From positions 1 through 49,080 of the forward strand of contig JAQUZO010000003.1 in the NCBI GenBank assembly GCA_028691285.1: a DNA stretch of 49,080 bases, in the 5' to 3' direction. This document shows, piece by piece, positions 33,733-45,975 of this stretch. Under the pieces are notes generated by a model that had not been told where the DNA came from, ran no database searches, and saw only the letters and a list, made by a program, of their open reading frames with translations. The position numbers were made by a program, and so were the translations under genes. The stretch is from Anaerovibrio sp. GTDB lineage: Bacteria; Bacillota; Negativicutes; Selenomonadales; Selenomonadaceae. Each line of letters opens with the position of its first letter. The first letter of the stretch is position 1.

Positions 33733-34044
33733 TTGTCTAAGCAGCAGAAAATCAGAATCCGTTTGAAGGCTTATGATCACAAAGCATTGGACCAGAGCGC
33801 AGTCAAGATTGTTGAGACTGCCAAGAGGACCGGCGCTAGTGTATCTGGCCCTATTCCGCTCCCTACAGAGAAGCAGATATATACTATTCTGCGTTCCCCA
33901 CATGTAAATAAGGACTCTCGTGAGCAGTTTGAAATGAGAACTCACAAGCGCCTTATCGATGTGCTGGATCCAACTTCCAAGACTGTAGATGCACTCACTC
34001 GTCTTGAGTTGCCAGCAGGTGTGGATATTGAACTTAAATTGTAA
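33733..34044 (+). CDS. rpsJ: Small ribosomal subunit protein uS10
   Basis: S10 is a 30S head protein and, with NusB, part of the antitermination complex. The 103-residue protein starts at TTG 33733 after AAGGAGG. Signature segments are [52 protein letters not shown]. First gene of the S10 cluster, 14 bases before rplC. Confidence 0.98.
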   Translation: MSKQQKIRIRLKAYDHKALDQSAVKIVETAKRTGASVSGPIPLPTEKQIYTILRSPHVNKDSREQFEMRTHKRLIDVLDPTSKTVDALTRLELPAGVDIELKL

Positions 34045-34058
34045 TAGGAGGTGGAATA

Positions 34059-34703
34059 ATGGCTAAAGCAATTTTAGGTAGAAAGCTGGGCATGACTCAG
34101 ATCTTTACTGAAGAAGGTCAGGTCGTTCCAGTAACAGTTGTTGAATCTGGCAGCAATGTTGTTGTTCAGAACAAGACTGTTGAGAATGATGGTTATAATG
34201 CAATTCAGATTGGCTTCGGCGCAATCAAGGACTCCAAGGTAACTAAGCCTATGAAGGGCCATTTCGCAAAGGCTGGCGTTGCTCCAGTCAAGTATATCCG
34301 CGAGATGCGTTTGGAGAATGCTTCTGAATATAATGTTGGTGATTCCATCAGCGTTGACATATTTTCCGCCGGAGAATTAGTTGATGTGACCGGTACCTCC
34401 AAGGGCAAGGGTTTTGCCGGTGGTATCAAGCGTCATAACTTTGCTCGTGGACCAATGGGACATGGTTCCAAGTCTCATCGTGAGCCTGGTTCTACAGGCG
34501 CGATGATCAGTGGTCACGGTGGCCGCGTATTGAAGGGCAAGAAGCTGCCAGGTCATATGGGCAGCGAGAAGGTTACTGTACAGCGTCTTACTGTTGTAAG
34601 AGTTGATGCTGACCGCAGCCTGCTCCTCATTAAGGGCGCGATTCCTGGTCCTAAGAAGGGCCTCGTAATTGTCAAGAGCACCGTTAAGCCGGGCAAAAAC
34701 TAA
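34059..34703 (+). CDS. rplC: Large ribosomal subunit protein uL3
   Basis: L3 binds near the 3' end of 23S rRNA and helps start 50S assembly. The 214-residue protein has [13 protein letters not shown] at the N terminus, the signature [30 protein letters not shown], and [14 protein letters not shown], whose loop reaches the peptidyl transferase centre. Length is typical. Preceded by AGGAGGTG. Confidence 0.98.
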   Translation: MAKAILGRKLGMTQIFTEEGQVVPVTVVESGSNVVVQNKTVENDGYNAIQIGFGAIKDSKVTKPMKGHFAKAGVAPVKYIREMRLENASEYNVGDSISVDIFSAGELVDVTGTSKGKGFAGGIKRHNFARGPMGHGSKSHREPGSTGAMISGHGGRVLKGKKLPGHMGSEKVTVQRLTVVRVDADRSLLLIKGAIPGPKKGLVIVKSTVKPGKN

Positions 34704-34726
34704 TTCGGAAGGAGGATTAAGTAATA

Positions 34727-35350
34727 ATGCCTACAGTAGCAGTTTATGACATCGCAAACCAGCAGGTTGGCGATATCGAATTAAATGAAAATATTTTTGG
34801 CGTAGAAGTGAATGCAGGCCTCCTGCACCAGGTTGTAGTAATGCAGCTTGCATCCCAGCGTCTTGGCAATCATGCAACCAAGACCCGTGGCCTGGTAAGA
34901 GGCGGCGGCCGTAAGCCTTGGAAACAGAAGGGCACTGGCCGTGCACGCAGTGGTTCCACTCGTTCCCCAATCTGGGTGGGTGGCGGTACCGTATTTGGTC
35001 CATCTCCACGCTCCTACTCCTTCAGCATGCCTCGTAAGCAGCGTCGCCTTGCTCTCAAGTGCGCACTGTCTGACAAGGTTGCCAACGGTGAGTTGGTAGT
35101 ATTGGACAGCATTGATTTTGCAGCTCCTAAGACCAAGGCAGTTGTTGAAATGCTGAACAAGTTTGAGATTGAGAAGAAGGCTCTCATCATTACTGCAGAT
35201 TATGCTGAGAATGTTGACAAGTCTTCCCGCAATATCCCTGGTGTTAAGACCATTAACACTATTGGCCTGAATGTATTTGACATCCTGAATGCTGACAAGC
35301 TGTTTGTTACTAAGGATGCTATTGCTCGTATTGAGGAGGTATATGCATAA
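34727..35350 (+). CDS. rplD: Large ribosomal subunit protein uL4
   Basis: L4 lines the peptide exit tunnel and in some bacteria represses the S10 operon. The 207-residue protein contains the extended tunnel loop ([25 protein letters not shown]) and the core [15 protein letters not shown]. Its stop codon TAA shares its last base with the ATG of rplW, indicating coupled translation. Confidence 0.97.
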   Translation: MPTVAVYDIANQQVGDIELNENIFGVEVNAGLLHQVVVMQLASQRLGNHATKTRGLVRGGGRKPWKQKGTGRARSGSTRSPIWVGGGTVFGPSPRSYSFSMPRKQRRLALKCALSDKVANGELVVLDSIDFAAPKTKAVVEMLNKFEIEKKALIITADYAENVDKSSRNIPGVKTINTIGLNVFDILNADKLFVTKDAIARIEEVYA

Positions 35351-35631
35351 TGGAAGCACGCGACATCATTATCCGTCCTCTGATTACTGAAAAGAGCACT
35401 ACTCTCATGGCTGAGGGCAAATATGTATTCGAGGTAGCCAAGGCTGCCAATAAAATTGAGATTGCCAAGGCAGTCTCCGAAATCTTCAAGGTTAAGGTGG
35501 CAAGTGTCAATACCATTAATGTTGAAGGTAAAGTAAAGCGCATGGGCCGCTCCGTCGGCAAGCGCTCTGACTACAAGAAAGCAATCGTGAAGCTCGCTGC
35601 TGGTGAGACTATCGAATTCTTTGAAGCTTGA
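35350..35631 (+). CDS. rplW: Large ribosomal subunit protein uL23
   Basis: L23 sits at the tunnel exit and docks trigger factor and the signal recognition particle. The 93-residue product shows [13 protein letters not shown] near the start, the conserved [17 protein letters not shown] helix and [20 protein letters not shown]. It overlaps rplD by one base (TAATG). Confidence 0.97.
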   Translation: MEARDIIIRPLITEKSTTLMAEGKYVFEVAKAANKIEIAKAVSEIFKVKVASVNTINVEGKVKRMGRSVGKRSDYKKAIVKLAAGETIEFFEA

Positions 35632-35653
35632 TAGGGAAAAGGAGGTTAATTAA

Positions 35654-36481
35654 GTGGCAATAAAGAGTTTTAAACCATATTCCGCAGGTAGGCGTTTCAT
35701 GACCGTAGCGTCTTTTGATGAGATAACTACTGATAAGCCTGAAAAATCCCTCGTTGAGCGCATCAAGAAGAATGGTGGCCGCAATCAGCAGGGTAGATTG
35801 ACCGTTCGTCATCAGGGCGGCGGCCATAAGCGTTTGTATCGTATCATTGACTTCAAGCGCAACAAGGATGGTATTCCAGCCAAGGTTGCTACCATTGAAT
35901 ATGATCCAAACCGCAGTGCACGCATTGCACTTTTGAACTATGCAGACGGTGAGAAGCGTTATATCATCGCTCCTAACGGTCTGAAGGTTGGCGACCAGGT
36001 TATGTCCGGCCCAGAGGCTGACATCAAGCCAGGCAACGCTCTTCCACTGAAGAACATCCCAGTTGGTACCATGATCCACAATGTTGAGTTGAAGATCGGT
36101 GCTGGTGCTCAGCTGGTTCGCTCCGCTGGTGCTTATGCACAGCTTATGGCTATCGAGGGTGACTATGCTACTCTCCGTATGCCGTCCGGTGAAATGCGCA
36201 AGGTACATGTAAACTGCCGTGCAACTATTGGTGTAGTTGGCAATGCCGAGCACATGAACATCACTATTGGTAAAGCAGGCCGTTCCCGTTGGCTGGGCAA
36301 GCGTCCAGAGAACCGCGGCGTTGCGATGAACCCTAATGACCATCCGCATGGCGGTGGTGAGGGTCGTTCCCCAGTTGGCCGCAAGCATCCTGTTACTAAA
36401 TGGGGCAAGTGCGCTATGGGTGCTAAGACCCGTCGTAAGAAGGCTTCTGATAAGTTGATTATCAAAGGCCGTACCAAATAA
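35654..36481 (+). CDS. rplB: Large ribosomal subunit protein uL2
   Basis: L2 is needed for subunit association and peptidyl transfer. The 275-residue protein starts at GTG 35654. Landmarks are [30 protein letters not shown], and the C-terminal [19 protein letters not shown] with its conserved histidine. Length is standard. Confidence 0.98.
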   Translation: MAIKSFKPYSAGRRFMTVASFDEITTDKPEKSLVERIKKNGGRNQQGRLTVRHQGGGHKRLYRIIDFKRNKDGIPAKVATIEYDPNRSARIALLNYADGEKRYIIAPNGLKVGDQVMSGPEADIKPGNALPLKNIPVGTMIHNVELKIGAGAQLVRSAGAYAQLMAIEGDYATLRMPSGEMRKVHVNCRATIGVVGNAEHMNITIGKAGRSRWLGKRPENRGVAMNPNDHPHGGGEGRSPVGRKHPVTKWGKCAMGAKTRRKKASDKLIIKGRTK

Positions 36482-36509
36482 GTGATAATCACCGGAAGGA
36501 GGATATAAA

Positions 36510-36791
36510 TTGTCAAGATCTGTTAAAAAGGGACCTTATGTTCATGAAAGCTTAACTAAGAAGATTGATGCCCTGAATGAAGCCAGCGATAAGAAGGTCA
36601 TCAAGACCTGGTCCAGAAGCTCCACTATTCTGCCTGATTTTGTCGGCCACACTATTGCAGTGCACGATGGTCGCAAGCATGTTCCTGTTTATGTGACTGA
36701 GGACATGGTAGGGCACAAGCTTGGTGAGTTTGCACCAACCCGTACTTTTAAGGGTCATGCCGGTGAAGAGAGAAAGACCGGTCTTAGATAA
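36510..36791 (+). CDS. rpsS: Small ribosomal subunit protein uS19
   Basis: S19 is a head protein near the A site. The 93-residue product starts at TTG 36510 after [46 protein letters not shown] and [15 protein letters not shown] are all present. It lies 24 bases before rplV. Confidence 0.97.
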   Translation: MSRSVKKGPYVHESLTKKIDALNEASDKKVIKTWSRSSTILPDFVGHTIAVHDGRKHVPVYVTEDMVGHKLGEFAPTRTFKGHAGEERKTGLR

Positions 36792-36815
36792 GTCATTTGA
36801 AAGGAGGATTCCTCT

Positions 36816-37148
36816 GTGGAAACAAAAGCAGTAGCTAAAAATGTTCGCATTGCACCTCGCAAGGTTCGTGTAGTCATGAATTTGATTCGCGGCAAGAAAG
36901 TTGCAGATGCATTTGCGATTTTAAAGTTCACTCCGAAAGTTGGCAGTGAAGCTATATATAAGGTTCTCAAGTCTGCAGTAGCAAACGCTGAGAACAATTT
37001 CGACATGAATGTTGATAACCTCTGTGTATCTTCTTGTTTTGTAGATGAGGGACCAACCATGAAGCGTATTCATCCGCGCTCCCGTGGCCAGGCGTTCAAG
37101 ATTTTGAAGCGTACTTCCCACATCACTGTAGTAGTAGAAGAAAACTAA
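36816..37148 (+). CDS. rplV: Large ribosomal subunit protein uL22
   Basis: L22 contributes a beta-hairpin to the peptide exit tunnel, the site of some macrolide-resistance changes. The 110-residue protein starts at GTG 36816. [35 protein letters not shown] and the hairpin region [20 protein letters not shown] are intact. Confidence 0.97.
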   Translation: METKAVAKNVRIAPRKVRVVMNLIRGKKVADAFAILKFTPKVGSEAIYKVLKSAVANAENNFDMNVDNLCVSSCFVDEGPTMKRIHPRSRGQAFKILKRTSHITVVVEEN

Positions 37149-37166
37149 TAAAGGAGGGTATTAACT

Positions 37167-37835
37167 TTGGGTCAGAAAGTAAATCCGCATGGTATAAGAC
37201 TTGGTATCGTAAAGACTTGGGATGCCAAGTGGTTTGCCGATAAAGATTTTGCAGCAAATCTGCATGAAGATATTAAAATTCGTGAGCATTTGCAGAATAC
37301 TCTGCAGAGTGCCGGTGTTTCCAGGATTGAGACTGAGCGTTCCAAGAATCGTCTGAAGCTGACTATCCATACTGCAAAGCCAGGCATGGTAATCGGCCGC
37401 GGTGGTTCCGGAATCGAGCAGGTCAAGGCTGGACTGAAGAAGCTCACAACCTGCAATGTTGACATCAATATTGCAGAGATTAAGCAGCCGGATATGGATG
37501 CAACCCTGGTGGCTAAGAACATTGCTGAATCTCTGGAGCGTCGTATCGCTTTCCGCCGTGCTATGAAGCAGGCTGTTGGCCGTACTATGCGTCTGGGCGC
37601 TAAGGGTATCAAGGTTATGGTAAGCGGTCGTCTCGGCGGCGCAGAAATCGCCCGCAGCGAGTCTTATCGTGAAGGTTCCATTCCTCTGCATACTTTGAGA
37701 GCAGACATTGACTATGGTACTTACGAGGCAGCTACTACCTATGGTCGTATTGGCGTTAAAGTTTGGATCTTCAAGGGTGAGGTCCTTCCTGAGAAGAAGC
37801 AGCGTACTGCTGCTGTTGAAGGGAGCGAAGCTTAA
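37167..37835 (+). CDS. rpsC: Small ribosomal subunit protein uS3
   Basis: S3 forms part of the mRNA entry channel. The 222-residue protein starts at TTG 37167. It has [13 protein letters not shown], the KH RNA-binding motif [15 protein letters not shown], and [22 protein letters not shown]. Its last base is the first of the rplP ATG, so translation is coupled. Confidence 0.98.
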   Translation: MGQKVNPHGIRLGIVKTWDAKWFADKDFAANLHEDIKIREHLQNTLQSAGVSRIETERSKNRLKLTIHTAKPGMVIGRGGSGIEQVKAGLKKLTTCNVDINIAEIKQPDMDATLVAKNIAESLERRIAFRRAMKQAVGRTMRLGAKGIKVMVSGRLGGAEIARSESYREGSIPLHTLRADIDYGTYEAATTYGRIGVKVWIFKGEVLPEKKQRTAAVEGSEA

Positions 37836-38281
37836 TGTTATTACCAAAGAGAGTTAAATATCGCAAGCAGTTCCGTGGTCGCATGAAGGGTAAGGCACAG
37901 CGCGGCAACAAGGTTTCCCACGGCGATTTCGGCCTGGTAGCCCTGGAGCCGGCATGGATTACCAACCGTCAGATTGAGGCAGCCCGTATTGCAATGACCC
38001 GTTACATCAAGCGCGGTGGTCAGGTTTGGATCAAGATCTTCCCTGATAAGCCTGTAACTGCCAAGCCTGCTGAGACCCGCATGGGTTCCGGTAAAGGCTC
38101 ACCTGAGTATTGGGTAGCAGTAGTAAAGCCTGGTCGCGTTCTCTTCGAGATGGATGGCGTGACCAAGGAAGTTGCAGCTGAGGCAATGCGCCTGGCAGCT
38201 CACAAGCTTCCAATCAAGTGCAAGTTTGTAACTCGCGAAGAGACTGAAAAGGCAGAGGGCGGTGAAGTAAATGAAGGTTAA
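37835..38281 (+). CDS. rplP: Large ribosomal subunit protein uL16
   Basis: L16 helps place tRNA at the A site. The 148-residue protein shows [59 protein letters not shown] and the conserved KLPIKCKFV. It is slightly longer than the usual 137-145 residues through an acidic tail that overlaps the start of rpmC by 11 bases. Confidence 0.97.
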   Translation: MLLPKRVKYRKQFRGRMKGKAQRGNKVSHGDFGLVALEPAWITNRQIEAARIAMTRYIKRGGQVWIKIFPDKPVTAKPAETRMGSGKGSPEYWVAVVKPGRVLFEMDGVTKEVAAEAMRLAAHKLPIKCKFVTREETEKAEGGEVNEG

Positions 38282-38462
38282 TGAGATTAGGGATTTGAGC
38301 GCTGAGGAACTTAACCAGAAACTTGCTTCTCTTAAAGAGGAGTTATTCAACCTCCGTTTTCAGCTGGCTACCGGTCAGCTTGATAACCCAATGCGTATCA
38401 AGGAAGTAAAAAAGACTATTGCCCGCATTAAGACTATACAGACTGAGCAGGCTGAGGCTTGA
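38271..38462 (+). CDS. rpmC: Large ribosomal subunit protein uL29
   Basis: L29 lies at the tunnel exit next to L23. The 63-residue helical protein reads [34 protein letters not shown] and [13 protein letters not shown], the three family helices. It overlaps the end of rplP by 11 bases, an unusually large overlap for this cluster. Confidence 0.96.
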   Translation: MKVNEIRDLSAEELNQKLASLKEELFNLRFQLATGQLDNPMRIKEVKKTIARIKTIQTEQAEA

Positions 38463-38502
38463 TTTTGAAATTTATTGATATGCATAGGAAGGAGGCTCCT
38501 TT

Positions 38503-38760
38503 ATGAGCGAGAGAAATGAACGCAAGACTAAAGTTGGTAAGGTAGTAAGCGACAAGATGGACAAGACTGTTGTTGTAGCAGTTGAGGATATCGAGCAGCA
38601 CGCACTTTACAAGAAGGCCGTTAAGAAGACTGTAAAGTTCAAGGCCCATGATGAGAATAACGAGGCTCATGTTGGCGATATTGTTTCCCTGATGGAAACC
38701 CGCCCACTGTCCAAGGATAAGCGTTGGAGAGTTGTAGAGATCGTTGAGAAAGCAAGATAA
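38503..38760 (+). CDS. rpsQ: Small ribosomal subunit protein uS17
   Basis: S17 is an early-binding 30S assembly protein with an OB fold. The 85-residue product has [41 protein letters not shown] and the end [19 protein letters not shown]. Preceded by GAAGGAGG. Confidence 0.97.
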   Translation: MSERNERKTKVGKVVSDKMDKTVVVAVEDIEQHALYKKAVKKTVKFKAHDENNEAHVGDIVSLMETRPLSKDKRWRVVEIVEKAR

Positions 38761-38796
38761 TTTCCCGTTGGAAATTGTGGTTGAGGAGGTTAACTG

Positions 38797-39165
38797 ATGA
38801 TTCAGCAACAGACTTTACTCAATGTTGGCGACAACACCGGTGCTAAGGAAATCATGTGCATCCGTGTATTGGGCGGCTCTTATCGCAAGTATGCCAACAT
38901 TGGTGATATAATTGTGGCTGCAGTAAAATCTGCATCCCCTGGCGGTGTCGTAAAGAAGGGTGACGTAGTCAAGGCCGTTGTAGTTCGCAGCAAGAAGGGC
39001 CTGCGTCGTAATGACGGTTCCTACATTCGCTTTGATGAGAATGCAGCCGTTATTATCAAAGAGGATAAGAATCCTAGAGGAACCCGTATTTTTGGACCAG
39101 TAGCAAGAGAGCTTCGTGAGAAAGACTTCATGAAGATCGTGTCTCTGGCTCCAGAAGTTCTTTAA
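38797..39165 (+). CDS. rplN: Large ribosomal subunit protein uL14
   Basis: L14 sits at the subunit interface, where assembly factor RsfS also binds. The 122-residue protein has [47 protein letters not shown] and [15 protein letters not shown]. Length is exactly typical. Confidence 0.98.
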   Translation: MIQQQTLLNVGDNTGAKEIMCIRVLGGSYRKYANIGDIIVAAVKSASPGGVVKKGDVVKAVVVRSKKGLRRNDGSYIRFDENAAVIIKEDKNPRGTRIFGPVARELREKDFMKIVSLAPEVL

Positions 39166-39182
39166 TGTTAGGAGGTGCGACT

Positions 39183-39515
39183 TTGTCACTTACAAAACTG
39201 CATGTAAAGAAGGGCGATACTGTAAAAGTGTTGTCCGGTAAAGATAAAGGCCAGCAGGGCAAGGTAATCCAGGCTCTGCCTAAGAAGGGTAAGGTTGTAG
39301 TAGAGGGCGTCAATAAGATTAAGCGTCACACTAAACCAAACCAGAACGCTCCTCAGGGCGGCATTCTGGTAAAGGAAGCTCCGATGTTTGCATCCAAGGT
39401 TATGCTGGTTTGCCCGGCTTGCGGCAAAGCTACCCGTGTTGCACACAAGGAAGTAAATGGTAAGAATGTCCGTGCCTGCAAGAAGTGCGGCGAAGTTATC
39501 GACCAGACCAAATAA
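39183..39515 (+). CDS. rplX: Large ribosomal subunit protein uL24
   Basis: L24 starts 50S assembly. The start is TTG 39183, placed 5 bases after GGAGGTG; the in-frame ATG at 39165 lies before that site and overlaps the rplN stop. The 110-residue protein has [20 protein letters not shown] (KOW motif) and a C-terminal four-cysteine metal site (CPACGK and CKKCGE). Confidence 0.96.
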   Translation: MSLTKLHVKKGDTVKVLSGKDKGQQGKVIQALPKKGKVVVEGVNKIKRHTKPNQNAPQGGILVKEAPMFASKVMLVCPACGKATRVAHKEVNGKNVRACKKCGEVIDQTK

Positions 39516-39537
39516 GAGAAGAAAGGAGGATATCTAG

Positions 39538-40077
39538 TTGGATAGATTACAGGAAAAGTACATCAATGAGGTTGTTCCTGCTATGACTGAGAAGTTCGGT
39601 TATAAGAATGTTATGGAGCTCCCTAAGATTTCAAAGATTATCATTAACATGGGTGTTGGTGAGGCCGTAGGCAATCCTAAGGCTTTGGACGCTGCTGTTA
39701 GCGACTTGATCATTATTACCGGTCAGAAGCCAATCCTTACCAGAGCAAAGAAGTCTCTGGCAGCCTGGAAGCTTCGTCAGGGCATGCCGATCGGCACCAA
39801 GGTTACCCTTCGTGGCGTTCGCATGTATCAGTTCCTGGATAAGTTCATGAATGTTGCGCTGCCGCGTGTTCGTGACTTCCGTGGTATCAGTGCCAATTCC
39901 TTTGACGGCCGCGGCAATTATGCAATCGGCTTGAAGGAACAGCTCATTTTCCCTGAAATTGAGTATGATAAGATTGATAAGCTTCGCGGTATGAACATTG
40001 TTGTTGTTACTACTGCCAAGACCGATGAGGAAGCCAGAGAGCTCTTGAAGCTCATGGGCATGCCTTTCAAAGCATAA
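39538..40077 (+). CDS. rplE: Large ribosomal subunit protein uL5
   Basis: L5 binds 5S rRNA and contacts the P-site tRNA. The 179-residue protein starts at TTG 39538 after AAAGGAGG. Core motifs are [41 protein letters not shown] and DFRGIS[20 protein letters not shown]. Confidence 0.98.
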   Translation: MDRLQEKYINEVVPAMTEKFGYKNVMELPKISKIIINMGVGEAVGNPKALDAAVSDLIIITGQKPILTRAKKSLAAWKLRQGMPIGTKVTLRGVRMYQFLDKFMNVALPRVRDFRGISANSFDGRGNYAIGLKEQLIFPEIEYDKIDKLRGMNIVVVTTAKTDEEARELLKLMGMPFKA

Positions 40078-40095
40078 GGATAGGGGGTACTGACT

Positions 40096-40281
40096 GTGGC
40101 CAAGAAGGCAATGATTGAAAAATGGAGCAAGGAGCCAAAATTCCCTGTTCGCAGCTATAACAGATGTAAGATTTGCGGTCGTCCGCACGGCTATATCAGA
40201 AAGTTCGATATGTGCCGTATTTGTTTCAGAGAGCAGAGCTACAAGGGTGCCATTCCTGGCGTAACCAAGGCTAGCTGGTAA
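40096..40281 (+). CDS. rpsZ: Small ribosomal subunit protein uS14, zinc form
   Basis: The short zinc-binding form of S14. The 61-residue protein starts at GTG 40096 and holds the zinc ligands [23 protein letters not shown], two CxxC pairs. The longer zinc-free form used in zinc starvation is not in the window. Confidence 0.97.
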   Translation: MAKKAMIEKWSKEPKFPVRSYNRCKICGRPHGYIRKFDMCRICFREQSYKGAIPGVTKASW

Positions 40282-40320
40282 GCATTTTAAGGCGAAAATG
40301 AAAGGAGGATATCGGTTTAC

Positions 40321-40719
40321 ATGGTAATGACTGATCCTATTGCAGATATGTTGACTCGTTTGCGCAACGCAAACTCAGTTTATCACGAAAAAGTTGAAAT
40401 TCCTGGTTCTAAGATTAAGAAGGCTATCGCTTCCGTATTGAAGGAAGAGGGCTTCATCAAAGACTTCACTGTCACTGAGGACGGCAAGCAGGGTGTAATC
40501 ACTGTTTCCCTGAAGTATGGTCCTAATCGTGAGAAGGTAATTACTGGTATTAAGCGTATTTCCAAGCCTGGTCTGCGTCAGTACGCAAAGGCAACTGAGG
40601 TACCTAAGGTTCTCGGTGGCTTGGGTGTCGCCATCATTTCCACTTCCCATGGAATCATGAGCGACAAGAATGCTCGCAAGGCTGGTCTCGGCGGCGAGGT
40701 TGTAGCATACGTTTGGTAA
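40321..40719 (+). CDS. rpsH: Small ribosomal subunit protein uS8
   Basis: S8 binds the central domain of 16S rRNA and in E. coli also represses the spc operon. The 132-residue protein starts [18 protein letters not shown], the common Firmicutes form, and ends with [34 protein letters not shown] lies 13 bases before ATG 40321; a second in-frame ATG is at 40327. Confidence 0.98.
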   Translation: MVMTDPIADMLTRLRNANSVYHEKVEIPGSKIKKAIASVLKEEGFIKDFTVTEDGKQGVITVSLKYGPNREKVITGIKRISKPGLRQYAKATEVPKVLGGLGVAIISTSHGIMSDKNARKAGLGGEVVAYVW

Positions 40720-40744
40720 TTATTAGAAGTCAGGAGGTGTACTA

Positions 40745-41296
40745 ATGTCAAGAATTGGTAGAGCACCTATCACTGTCCCAGCCGGCGTTACCGTCAAGGT
40801 TGAGGATGGCAATAAGGTGACTGTAAAAGGTCCTAAGGGCGAATTAGTTCGCACTATTCACCAGGATATGAAGATTAATGTGGAGGACAGCACTATTACT
40901 GTAGAGCGTCCTTCTGATAATAAAGATCACAGAGCCCTGCACGGTCTGAGCCGCACCCTGATCAACAATATGGTCGTTGGTGTAAGCGAAGGCTATACAA
41001 AGACTCTTGAGATCAACGGTGTTGGTTACAGAGCTGCTGTAAAGGGCAAAAACCTTGAGCTGTCTTTGGGCTTTTCTCACCCGGTTGTCGTTGAGCCGCC
41101 TGCAGGCATCAAGTTTGAGTGCCCTGCTGCTACCAAGATTGTAGTAAGCGGTATTGACAAGGAAGCTGTTGGCGCTATCTCCGCAAAGATTCGCGACTAC
41201 AGGAAGCCTGAGCCGTACAAGGGCAAGGGTATTAAGTACGAAGGTGAGTTTGTTCGTCGCAAGGTTGGTAAAGCCGGTGCGAAGGGCAAGAAATAA
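40745..41296 (+). CDS. rplF: Large ribosomal subunit protein uL6
   Basis: L6 is near the factor-binding site of the 50S subunit. The 183-residue protein starts [14 protein letters not shown], contains [19 protein letters not shown] and ends [21 protein letters not shown] plus a short basic tail slightly longer than usual. Preceded by AGGAGGTG. Confidence 0.98.
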   Translation: MSRIGRAPITVPAGVTVKVEDGNKVTVKGPKGELVRTIHQDMKINVEDSTITVERPSDNKDHRALHGLSRTLINNMVVGVSEGYTKTLEINGVGYRAAVKGKNLELSLGFSHPVVVEPPAGIKFECPAATKIVVSGIDKEAVGAISAKIRDYRKPEPYKGKGIKYEGEFVRRKVGKAGAKGKK

Positions 41297-41319
41297 TCAG
41301 CAGAAAGGAGTAACCGACA

Positions 41320-41679
41320 GTGTTTGTTAAGGAAGATAAAAATAAGGCTCGTCAGAAGCGTCACCTGCGTGTACGCAACCATATTTCCGGCACTGCTGAG
41401 AGACCACGCCTTAATGTATTCCGTAGCTTGAGCAACATTTATGCACAGGTTATTGATGATGTTAACGGTGTTACTCTCGTATCTGCCAGCACAAAGGATA
41501 AGGATTTCCAGAACTATGGCGGTAATGTAGAGGCTGCAAAGGCAGTTGGCGAAGCAATTGCTAAGCGCACCCTGGAAAAGGGCATTACTGAGGTAGTATT
41601 CGACCGTGGTGGTTATGTATATCATGGCCGTGTTGCAGCACTTGCTGAGGCAGCTCGTGAAGCAGGCCTGAAATTCTAA
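41320..41679 (+). CDS. rplR: Large ribosomal subunit protein uL18
   Basis: L18 binds 5S rRNA. The 119-residue protein starts at GTG 41320 after AAAGGAG. It shows [35 protein letters not shown] and the C-terminal [26 protein letters not shown]. Confidence 0.97.
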   Translation: MFVKEDKNKARQKRHLRVRNHISGTAERPRLNVFRSLSNIYAQVIDDVNGVTLVSASTKDKDFQNYGGNVEAAKAVGEAIAKRTLEKGITEVVFDRGGYVYHGRVAALAEAAREAGLKF

Positions 41680-41702
41680 AATTTGTAAAAGGAGGTACAT
41701 TA

Positions 41703-42203
41703 ATGGCTAGAATTGACAACGAGACTCCTGAATTCCAGGAAAAAGTTGTGTATATCAATAGAGTTGCTAAGGTTGTTAAGGGCGGCCGCCGCTTCTCCTT
41801 CAGCGCATTGGTTGTTGTAGGTAACGAGAAGGGTCAGGTTGGTGCAGGTCTGGGTAAGGCTGCAGAAGTGCCTGAGGCAATTCGCAAGGGCGTCGAGGAT
41901 GCCAAGAAGAATTTAATTGATGTTTCCCTGAAGGGTACTACCATTCCTCATGAAATGGTTGGTATCTTCGGTGCAGGCCGTGTGCTCATGAAGCCAGCTG
42001 CAAAAGGTACCGGTGTTATCGCTGGTGGCCCAGCTCGTGCGGTTCTTGAGCTTGCAGGTATTAAGGATATCCTGACTAAGTCTTTGGGTTCCTCTAATCC
42101 TAACAACATGGTTCGTGCAACCTTAAAGGGTCTTCAGCAGCTCAAGCAGGCTGAGAAGGTTGCTGAGCTTCGCGGTAAGACTGTACAGGAACTTTTGGGT
42201 TAA
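41703..42203 (+). CDS. rpsE: Small ribosomal subunit protein uS5
   Basis: S5 is at the mRNA entry and important for fidelity. The 166-residue protein has the N-terminal loop [23 protein letters not shown], the glycine-rich [19 protein letters not shown] and the end [14 protein letters not shown]. Preceded by AAAGGAGG. Confidence 0.98.
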   Translation: MARIDNETPEFQEKVVYINRVAKVVKGGRRFSFSALVVVGNEKGQVGAGLGKAAEVPEAIRKGVEDAKKNLIDVSLKGTTIPHEMVGIFGAGRVLMKPAAKGTGVIAGGPARAVLELAGIKDILTKSLGSSNPNNMVRATLKGLQQLKQAEKVAELRGKTVQELLG

Positions 42204-42216
42204 GGAGGATTTGAAA

Positions 42217-42399
42217 ATGGCTAAATTGAAGATTACTCTGACCAGAAGCCTGATTGGCAGATCCGCTACGCAGCGTGCTACTATTAAAGCATTGGGTCTT
42301 AGAAAGTTGAATTCCTCAGTTGAGCTTCCAGATAATGAGTCCGTTCGCGGACAGCTCCACAAAGTAGAGCATCTCATTACTGTTGAAGAGCAGGCTTGA
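42217..42399 (+). CDS. rpmD: Large ribosomal subunit protein uL30
   Basis: A 60-residue protein with [29 protein letters not shown], the entire L30 core. ATG 42217 follows AAGGAGG at 42202; the open frame extends upstream into rpsE but has no ribosome site there. Confidence 0.97.
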   Translation: MAKLKITLTRSLIGRSATQRATIKALGLRKLNSSVELPDNESVRGQLHKVEHLITVEEQA

Positions 42400-42422
42400 G
42401 TTCAGGGAGGTGCAATAGACAG

Positions 42423-42863
42423 ATGAAATTAAATGAATTATCTCCGGCTCCTGGTTCCCGCAAGGTTCGTTTCCGTGTAGGACGCGGCTTGGGTTCCGGC
42501 AATGGCAAGACCTCCGGTAAGGGTCAGAAGGGTCAGAAGTCTCGTGCTGGCGGCGGCGTTCGTACCGGTTTTGAAGGCGGTCAGATGCCTTTATACCGCA
42601 GACTGCCAAAACGCGGTTTCAAGAATGTTTTTGCTGATGTGTATGCAGAGGTGAATGTTGAGACCCTGAATCGTTTCGAGGATGGCACTACCGTTGATGC
42701 AGTAGCATTGATCGAGGCTGGTGTTCTGAAGAACATTCGTGATGGTATCCGTATTCTCGGCAACGGCGAGCTCACCAAGAAGCTGACCGTTGTTGCAAAT
42801 GGCTTTACCAAATCTGCTGAGGCGAAGATTACTGCAGCAGGCGGCAAAATTGAGGTGATCTGA
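42423..42863 (+). CDS. rplO: Large ribosomal subunit protein uL15
   Basis: L15 is a late 50S assembly protein with a long extension. The 146-residue product starts at ATG 42423 (GGGAGGTG upstream), with [14 protein letters not shown], the glycine/lysine-rich [22 protein letters not shown] and the globular end [15 protein letters not shown]. secY begins one base after its stop. Confidence 0.98.
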   Translation: MKLNELSPAPGSRKVRFRVGRGLGSGNGKTSGKGQKGQKSRAGGGVRTGFEGGQMPLYRRLPKRGFKNVFADVYAEVNVETLNRFEDGTTVDAVALIEAGVLKNIRDGIRILGNGELTKKLTVVANGFTKSAEAKITAAGGKIEVI

Positions 42864-42864
42864 T

Positions 42865-44773
<1,909 letters not shown>

Positions 44774-44784
44774 AAGGAGTCATT

Positions 44785-45003
44785 ATGTCTAAGCAAGATG
44801 TAATTGAAGTTGAAGGTAAGGTTCTGGAGGCATTGCCGAATGCGATGTTCCAGGTAGAGTTGGAAAATGGCCATGTAGTTCTGGCCCATGTTTCCGGTAA
44901 GATTCGCATGAATTTCATCCGCATCCTGCCGGGGGACAAGGTAACCATTGAACTTACGCCGTATGATCTGACTCGTGGCCGCATCACCTATCGTTTTAAA
45001 TAG
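44785..45003 (+). CDS. infA: Translation initiation factor IF-1
   Basis: IF-1 binds the 30S A site during initiation. The 72-residue OB-fold protein shows [56 protein letters not shown] and RGRITYRFK, the canonical sequence. It follows adk by 11 bases. Confidence 0.98.
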   Translation: MSKQDVIEVEGKVLEALPNAMFQVELENGHVVLAHVSGKIRMNFIRILPGDKVTIELTPYDLTRGRITYRFK

Positions 45004-45047
45004 TCAAAACAAGGCTTTTGGCAGTATCATGAAAGGGGCATAACGCA

Positions 45048-45161
45048 ATGAAAGTTAAACCGTCGGTTAAACCTATTTGTGAAAAGTGCAAGGTTATTAA
45101 GCGTAAGGGTCGCGTAATGGTTATTTGCGAAAACCCAAAACATAAACAGAGACAAGGATAA
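45048..45161 (+). CDS. rpmJ: Large ribosomal subunit protein bL36, zinc form
   Basis: A 37-residue protein from ATG 45048: [17 protein letters not shown], then [20 protein letters not shown]. Cys 11, Cys 14, Cys 27 and His 32 are the zinc ligands of the normal form. GAAAGGGG precedes the start. It lies between infA and rpsM, its standard position. Confidence 0.97.
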   Translation: MKVKPSVKPICEKCKVIKRKGRVMVICENPKHKQRQG

Positions 45162-45184
45162 TTTTAGAAGGAGGTGCTTGATGT

Positions 45185-45553
45185 ATGGCACGTATTGCCG
45201 GTGTAGATTTGCCACGTGATAAGAGAATTGAGATTGCATTGACATATATCTATGGTATTGGTCTGACAACATCTCAGAAATTGCTGAAGGAGACTGGTGT
45301 AAACCCAGATACTCGTACTCGTGATTTGACTGAGGATGAGGTTGTAAGGCTTCGTGATATCATTGATAAGCAGGTTATCGTAGAAGGTGACCTTCGTCGT
45401 GAGCAGTCCCTTAATATTAAGCGACTCGTTGAGATCGGCTGCTATCGTGGTCGCCGTCATCGTATGGGTCTGCCAGTTCGTGGACAGAATACTAAGAATA
45501 ACGCTCGTACTCGCAAGGGTCCTAAAAAGGCTGTTGCCGGTAAGAAAAAGTAA
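45185..45553 (+). CDS. rpsM: Small ribosomal subunit protein uS13
   Basis: S13 bridges the subunits from the 30S head. The 122-residue protein starts [26 protein letters not shown] and ends [27 protein letters not shown] 45185 is right; an ATG four bases upstream is out of frame. Preceded by AGAAGGAGGTG. Confidence 0.98.
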   Translation: MARIAGVDLPRDKRIEIALTYIYGIGLTTSQKLLKETGVNPDTRTRDLTEDEVVRLRDIIDKQVIVEGDLRREQSLNIKRLVEIGCYRGRRHRMGLPVRGQNTKNNARTRKGPKKAVAGKKK

Positions 45554-45567
45554 GGGAGGGCTAAAGA

Positions 45568-45960
45568 GTGGCAGTTAAGAGGTCTGTTCGTCCTAAGAAA
45601 AAGGACCGTAAAAATATTGAATTCGGTGTTGCTCATATCAGCTCCACCTTTAATAATACTATCGTTACTTTGACTGATAAGAACGGTAATGCACTTTCCT
45701 GGGCAAGCGCAGGCGGACTTGGTTTCCGTGGCTCCAGAAAGAGCACTCCATTTGCAGCTCAGATGGCAGCAGAGGTTGCTGCAAAGGCTGCTATGGAGCA
45801 TGGCTTGAAGCAGGTTGATGTCTACGTTAAGGGTCCTGGTGCCGGCCGTGAGGCAGCAATCCGTTCCCTGCAGGCAACTGGTCTTGAGGTTAGCATGATT
45901 AAGGATGTTACCCCAATTCCTCATAATGGTTGCCGTCCGCCAAAGCGTAGAAGAGTTTAA
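45568..45960 (+). CDS. rpsK: Small ribosomal subunit protein uS11
   Basis: S11 lines the mRNA exit. The 130-residue protein starts at GTG 45568. [39 protein letters not shown] fragments and the end [16 protein letters not shown] identify it. It follows rpsM by 14 bases. Confidence 0.98.
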   Translation: MAVKRSVRPKKKDRKNIEFGVAHISSTFNNTIVTLTDKNGNALSWASAGGLGFRGSRKSTPFAAQMAAEVAAKAAMEHGLKQVDVYVKGPGAGREAAIRSLQATGLEVSMIKDVTPIPHNGCRPPKRRRV

Positions 45961-45975
45961 TGGAGGTGCAAATAA